A stretch of 8,587 nt of DNA from Oscillospiraceae bacterium (GTDB lineage: Bacteria; Bacillota; Clostridia; Oscillospirales; Oscillospiraceae), in assembly GCA_016295225.1 (NCBI GenBank), contig JAEDLP010000078.1, positions 1 to 8,587 of the forward strand, in the 5' to 3' direction. Each line of letters opens with the position of its first letter. The stretch's first letter is position 1. This document shows, piece after piece, positions 5,649 through 8,587 of this stretch. Under the pieces are notes generated by a model. It had not been told where the DNA came from and searched no databases. It saw only the letters and a program-made list of their open reading frames with translations. The translations under genes and the position numbers were made by a program.

Positions 5649-7250
5649 TTATCCCTTCTCCAAAATGGCCTTCAAATCCTCCTCCGGGGTGGTGATGGGG
5701 GCGATGCCGTAGTTCTCCACCAGGAAGTTCAGCACGTTGGGGGACAGAAAGGCCGGCAGGGTGGGGCCCAAGCGGATATTTTTGATCCCCAGGTGGAGCA
5801 GGGTCAGCAGGATGCACACCGCCTTCTGCTCGTACCAGGACAGCACCAGGGACAGGGGCAGGTCGTTGACCCCGCACCCGAAGGCATCCGCCAGGGCCAG
5901 GGCCACCCGGATGGCTCCGTAAGCATCGTTGCACTGGCCCATGTCCAGGAGCCGGGGCAGCCCGGCCACAGTTCCCAGGTCCAGGTCGTTGAACCGGAAC
6001 TTGCCGCAGGCCAGGGTCAGCACCACGGTGTCCACCGGGGTCTTCTTCACGAACTCCGTGTAGTAGTTCCGGCCGGGCCGTGCGCCGTCGCAGCCCCCCA
6101 CCAGGAAGAAGTGGCGGATGGCTCCGCTCTTGACTCCCTCCACGATCTGGTCGGCCGCCGCCAGGATGGCCCCGTGGCCGAAGCCGGTGGTGAGGGCGCT
6201 GCCGCCGTTGATACCCGTGAAGGTCCTGTCCTCGGGATAACCCCCCAGCTCCTGGGCCTTCTGAATGACGGGCGTAAAGTCCTTGTCCTCCCCAATGTGG
6301 ACCATTTCCGGGTAGGCCACCACCTCGGTGGTGAAGACCCGGTCGGCATAGGATTCCTTGGGGGGCATCAGGCAGTTGGTGGTGAAGAGGATGGGCGCGG
6401 GCAGGTGGGCGAACTCCCGCTGCTGGTTCTGCCAGGCGGTGCCGAAGTGACCCTTCAGATGGGGGTACTTCTTCAGCTCCGGGTATCCGTGGGCGGGCAG
6501 CATTTCCCCGTGGGTGTAGACGTTGACCCCCTTGCCGGCGGTCTGGTCCAGGAGCTGCTTCAGGTCGTAGAGATCATGGCCGGTGACCACGATAAAGGGA
6601 CCCTTCTCCACGGTCATGGTGACCTCCGTGGGCTGGGGGGTACCGTAGGTCTCGGTGTTGGCCCGGTCCAGCAGGGCCATGCAGGTCAGGTTGACCTCCC
6701 CCACCTCCATCACCAGGGGGAGCAGCTCCTTCATGCCGTAGTGGTCGCTCCCCACAGCGGCCAGGGCCTTGTAGAAGAACCGGTTCACGGTCTTGTCCTC
6801 GTACCCCAGCACCCAGGCGTGGTAGGCGTAGGCCGCCATGCCCCGGACGCCGAAGAGCAGGAGGGATTTCAGGGAGCGGATATCCTCGTCCGCCTGCCAG
6901 AGCTCCTCCATGTCGTAGTCCTCCGCTACGCAGGCCGGGCAGGCCATGCAGGAGGGATAGAGAAACCCGGCCTCCTCATGGACCCGGTCCATGAGTTCCT
7001 CGATGGCCTCGTCGTCAAAGCTCACGTTGGTCACCGTGGCGAAAAGGCCCTCCAGCATCACCCGGTCGGTCTCCCGGGTCAGCAGGCCCTCCTTCCCCTG
7101 GGCCGCCCGGGCCAGGCCGATGAGGGCGCCGGTGAGCTGGTCCTGGAGCTTGGCGTTGCCCGCCGATTTTCCGCAGACCCCGGCCGCGCCGGTGCAGCCC
7201 TGGCACTGGGCGGTCTGCTCACACTGAAAACAAAACATCTTCTGATCCAT
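5649..7250 (-). CDS. hcp: Hybrid-cluster protein / hydroxylamine reductase
   Basis: Hcp carries a [4Fe-4S] or similar cluster and the unusual hybrid Fe-S-O cluster. It reduces hydroxylamine in vitro and is linked to nitric-oxide and nitrosative-stress defence in anaerobes. The 533-residue product has N-terminal Cys7, Cys10, Cys19 and Cys26 (CFQC...GC...GVCG). All hybrid-cluster ligands are visible: His225 (GHD), Glu249 (HGEML), Cys293 (TTNCLMPP), Cys387 (GGCDG), Cys415 (LACGK), Cys440 (GQCND), Glu474 and Lys476 (YEQKAV). An extra triplet Cys101-x2-Cys104-x2-Cys107 (CMACPAC) sits in the linker before the second helical domain. The ATG at 7250 is chosen because AGGAGGA lies six bases upstream. 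A TTG 18 bases further upstream is in frame, but it lies just upstream of that ribosome site and has none of its own. The gene has its own promoter and is divergent from trxA. Confidence 0.95.
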   Translation of the reverse strand: MDQKMFCFQCEQTAQCQGCTGAAGVCGKSAGNAKLQDQLTGALIGLARAAQGKEGLLTRETDRVMLEGLFATVTNVSFDDEAIEELMDRVHEEAGFLYPSCMACPACVAEDYDMEELWQADEDIRSLKSLLLFGVRGMAAYAYHAWVLGYEDKTVNRFFYKALAAVGSDHYGMKELLPLVMEVGEVNLTCMALLDRANTETYGTPQPTEVTMTVEKGPFIVVTGHDLYDLKQLLDQTAGKGVNVYTHGEMLPAHGYPELKKYPHLKGHFGTAWQNQQREFAHLPAPILFTTNCLMPPKESYADRVFTTEVVAYPEMVHIGEDKDFTPVIQKAQELGGYPEDRTFTGINGGSALTTGFGHGAILAAADQIVEGVKSGAIRHFFLVGGCDGARPGRNYYTEFVKKTPVDTVVLTLACGKFRFNDLDLGTVAGLPRLLDMGQCNDAYGAIRVALALADAFGCGVNDLPLSLVLSWYEQKAVCILLTLLHLGIKNIRLGPTLPAFLSPNVLNFLVENYGIAPITTPEEDLKAILEKG

Positions 7251-7256
7251 AGCAGT

Positions 7257-7263
7257 TCCTCCT
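7257..7263 (-). promoter_or_regulatory. Ribosome-binding site fixing the hcp start
   Basis: On the minus strand AGGAGGA (7263 to 7257) lies six bases before ATG at 7250. It rules in this ATG rather than the in-frame TTG at 7268, which is upstream of the site. Confidence 0.85.
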
Positions 7264-7315
7264 GTCAAACTGTCTTAGCCCCGTGGTTTTCTTTAGTATG
7301 CCCCGAATCCGCTGG

Positions 7316-7344
7316 ATTGTATGTTGATTTTTCAAAAAAGTCAA
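7316..7344 (-). promoter_or_regulatory. Sigma-A promoter of hcp
   Basis: Read on the minus strand, TTGACT (7344-7339) and TACAAT (7321-7316) are spaced by 17 bp. The start of transcription is expected near 7309, giving a leader of roughly 60 nt. The spacer contains the short inverted repeat TTGA-AAAA-TCAA (7335-7324), which is placed where a bound protein would block RNA polymerase. Confidence 0.75.
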
Positions 7345-7367
7345 GAATGCAAGAAACTGTCAAAACT

Positions 7368-7380
7368 GTGATAACGTCAC
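7368..7380. promoter_or_regulatory. Candidate operator in the hcp-trxA intergenic region
   Basis: GTGA-N5-TCAC (7368-7380) is an inverted repeat resembling CRP/FNR-family half-sites, although classical CRP sites have a six-base gap. Its centre (7374) is about 42 bases before the predicted trxA transcription start and about 65 before that of hcp. Both positions are typical for activators of this family. No regulator gene lies in the window, so this is a suggestion only. Confidence 0.35.
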
Positions 7381-7403
7381 GGAAGAACCTCCGCCCCGGC
7401 GGG

Positions 7404-7409
7404 TATAAT
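7404..7409 (+). promoter_or_regulatory. -10 element of the trxA promoter
   Basis: A perfect TATAAT at 7404-7409 lies 43 bases before the trxA ATG. No recognisable -35 hexamer is present 16-18 bp upstream (GGAAGA at 7381-7386), and there is no extended TG. The spacer holds the GC-only inverted repeat CCGCC-CC-GGCGG (7391-7402). The missing -35 box suggests activator dependence. Confidence 0.65.
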
Positions 7410-7452
7410 ACAGCCAAGAAAACAAACAACACCCCACACAAAGGAGGACCTG

Positions 7453-7764
7453 ATGATGTTGGTGAAAGATATGAACAAAGAGAATTTCCAGGAAGAAGTC
7501 GTGCAGAGCGACAAGCCCGTCCTGGTGGACTTCTGGGCAAGCTGGTGCGGCCCCTGCCGCATGGTGAGCCCCATCGTGGACGAGATCGCCCAGGAACGCC
7601 CCGACGTGAAGGTGGTCAAGGTCAACGTGGACCAGGAGCAGGAGCTGGCACTCCAGTTCGGCGTCATGAGCATCCCCACCCTGGTGGTGATGAAGGACGG
7701 CAAGGTGGTCAACCAGGCCGTGGGCGTCCGCCCCAAGGAGCAGATCCTGGATCTGTTAAAGTAA
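7453..7764 (+). CDS. trxA: Thioredoxin
   Basis: Thioredoxin is a small cytoplasmic dithiol protein that reduces disulfides (and S-nitrosothiols) in client proteins and is itself recycled by thioredoxin reductase. The 103-residue product has the complete fold: VLVDFWASWCGPCRMVSP with the active-site Cys32 and Cys35 (WCGPC, 31-35), the central VVKVNVDQ strand, and SIPTLVVMKDG with the cis-proline Pro75. Its length is standard. Two adjacent ATG codons (7453, 7456) are possible starts; AAGGAGG just upstream serves either. The gene is divergent from hcp and followed by a strong hairpin terminator, so it is probably a single-gene transcript. No thioredoxin reductase is adjacent. Confidence 0.96.
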   Translation: MMLVKDMNKENFQEEVVQSDKPVLVDFWASWCGPCRMVSPIVDEIAQERPDVKVVKVNVDQEQELALQFGVMSIPTLVVMKDGKVVNQAVGVRPKEQILDLLK

Positions 7765-7817
7765 TCTGCGATCCTCTGCCCTGCAGTGGATTCCATGATA
7801 GGAATCGTTTCTCCCAA

Positions 7818-7866
7818 AACACAGCGCCGCGGAAGAAAAATCTTCTGCGGCGCTGTGTTGTTTGTT
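7818..7866 (+). terminator. Terminator between the convergent trxA and sortase genes
   Basis: AACACAGCGCCGC (7818-7830) pairs with GCGGCGCTGTGTT (7847-7859). The helix continues through a G-T pair and GAAGA/TCTTC to an AAAA loop, giving about 19 bp. T-rich sequence follows on the plus strand (7858-7866). On the minus strand the stem is followed by TTTT, so it probably works in both directions. Confidence 0.88.
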
Positions 7867-7874
7867 CCGTTGCT

Positions 7875-8456
7875 TCATACGCACCGCACGGTCAGTCTGG
7901 TCTGCCCGCCGTAGGTGCAGGTAAAGAGGGTCAGGGCCCAATCTCCCGCCGCCATCTCCTCCAGGGCGGTCTTGTCCAGGACCTCCACCGCCGCCACCGT
8001 GTAACGGAACACGTTGCCGTCGGCGTCGGTAAAAACCACCTCGTCCCCAACCCCCAGATTTTTCAGAGAGCCGAAGTGGGACCGGTAGTTGTGGCCCGCG
8101 ATGATGAGGTCGCCGGTGTAGGCCGACCCCTGGTAGCGGCAGGGCGCGATTCTGGAGGCCTGGTCGCTCCACTGGCTCATCACCGGCAGCTCCAGGCCCA
8201 GGGCGGGGATGATCACCACGCCGATGTACCGGTGGCCGTCGATCTCCACCGTGGGCATGTCCATCTCCGGGTAGAGGATATATTCCGGGGTTGGTTCCTC
8301 CGGGGTGGGGACCGGTGTCTCCACCTGGGCCAGGACCTCGGTGACGGCAGAGGCCGCCCGCTGTTCGTCCCAGACGTTATACCCGGCCAGGCAAAGGGCC
8401 GCTGCCAGCAGCAGCAGCCCCGTGGTCATCAGGATGGTTCCTCGTTTAGCTTTCAT
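7875..8456 (-). CDS. Sortase, membrane-anchored transpeptidase
   Basis: Sortases cut LPxTG-type sorting signals and link the protein to the cell wall (or to pilin subunits) outside the membrane. The 193-residue product begins MKAKRG, followed by one hydrophobic anchor (about 8-26), an extracellular Pro/Glu/Thr-rich stalk (PVPTPEEPTPEY, 48-59) and a sortase barrel. The catalytic triad is visible: His122 in IIAGHNY, Cys180 in LTLFTCTYGG (the TLxTC motif) and Arg187 in TRLTVRC. The strong motif match makes the fold secure. I cannot assign the class (B-, D- or E-like) with confidence; the single N-terminal anchor and short length exclude a large class C pilin sortase with a C-terminal anchor. A GGAGGG ribosome site lies in the end of the overlapping LPQTG gene, its probable substrate. 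Confidence 0.92.
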   Translation of the reverse strand: MKAKRGTILMTTGLLLLAAALCLAGYNVWDEQRAASAVTEVLAQVETPVPTPEEPTPEYILYPEMDMPTVEIDGHRYIGVVIIPALGLELPVMSQWSDQASRIAPCRYQGSAYTGDLIIAGHNYRSHFGSLKNLGVGDEVVFTDADGNVFRYTVAAVEVLDKTALEEMAAGDWALTLFTCTYGGQTRLTVRCV

Positions 8457-8587
8457 AGTCCCTCCGGTTTTTCACCCAACCGGCCAGGAAGCAGCCCATG
8501 CCGCCCACGGCCAGCACCGGAACCGGCCACCAGAGCTGTCCCGTCTGGGGCAGAGCGGGCTTTTTCGAGCCGCTGGAGCCGCCGGAG
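8446..8587 (-). CDS. LPQTG cell-wall-anchored surface protein, C-terminal end only
   Basis: No start codon is visible in the window, but the minus-strand frame from the right edge to TAA (8448-8446) encodes 46 residues with a complete sorting signal. These are a Ser/Gly-rich linker, LPQTG (8553-8539), a hydrophobic segment of about 20 residues rich in W, V, A, L and G, and the charged tail KNRRDYES. This is the canonical substrate of a sortase, which cuts between Thr and Gly. Its stop overlaps the sortase start by 11 bases, so the two are co-transcribed and probably translationally coupled, and the neighbouring sortase is the likely processing enzyme. The rest of the protein, and therefore its function (adhesin, pilin or enzyme), lies beyond the window. 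Confidence 0.9.
   Translation of the reverse strand, partial: SGGSSGSKKPALPQTGQLWWPVPVLAVGGMGCFLAGWVKNRRDYES
8460..8465 (-). promoter_or_regulatory. Sortase ribosome-binding site inside the LPQTG gene
   Basis: GGAGGG (8465-8460, minus strand) lies three bases before the sortase ATG at 8456. It is part of the codons for the Arg-Arg-Asp stretch of the LPQTG protein's charged tail. Confidence 0.7.

Noticed and set aside
7251..7268. TTG start for hcp at 7268
   Set aside because: It lies upstream of the AGGAGGA ribosome site, which is placed correctly for ATG 7250.
7324..7335. Canonical FNR box upstream of hcp
   Set aside because: The half-site spacing is two bases too short for TTGAT-N4-ATCAA; kept only as an unassigned inverted repeat.
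7789..7806. Small hairpin GATTCC/GGAATC after trxA
   Set aside because: Only six pairs with no T-run; the strong 19-bp terminator just downstream explains the transcript end.

Overview
This window looks like a chromosomal segment of a GC-rich, low-oxygen Gram-positive bacterium. The best fit is an Oscillospiraceae/Clostridia-type gut anaerobe of the Flavonifractor/Intestinimonas kind. That placement is inferred from strong GC-ending codon bias (GCC, CTG, ATC, CCC), a sortase with an LPxTG substrate, a type III pantothenate kinase, a DUF2520-type ketopantoate reductase and a hybrid-cluster protein. No mobile element, CRISPR array, tRNA or rRNA is visible.

Layout. (1) Bases 1-302 hold the 3' end of a polysaccharide deacetylase gene, closed by a hairpin terminator. 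(2) Bases 375-5605 hold a six-gene, tightly packed plus-strand operon: panG-panB-panC-panD-coaBC-coaX. It has a very good sigma-A promoter and a 5' leader of about 150 nt with several predicted hairpins, the last of which holds the Shine-Dalgarno sequence of the first gene. A 15-bp terminator hairpin closes the operon. (3) A convergent minus-strand gene, hcp, encodes a hybrid-cluster protein / hydroxylamine reductase. (4) hcp is divergent from trxA, and the 200-bp region between them carries both promoters and several short palindromes. (5) A 19-bp terminator hairpin separates trxA from a minus-strand pair: a sortase gene and, overlapping its start, the 3' end of a gene for an LPQTG cell-wall-anchored protein. 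No start codon for the latter lies in the window.

How the genes work together. The operon carries all steps from ketoisovalerate and aspartate to 4'-phosphopantetheine: PanB (hydroxymethyl transfer), PanG (ketopantoate to pantoate), PanD (beta-alanine), PanC (pantothenate), CoaX (phosphorylation), CoaBC (cysteine addition and decarboxylation). Only CoaD and CoaE would be needed from elsewhere to finish CoA. The most interesting unexplained element is the leader upstream of panG. It may be a member of, or a relative of, the pan RNA motif known upstream of pantothenate genes, or a distinct cis-regulatory RNA. I could not test this by covariance search. Hcp and thioredoxin are both redox or nitrosative-stress proteins and may share control from their common intergenic region. 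The sortase and LPQTG protein look like a dedicated enzyme-substrate pair.
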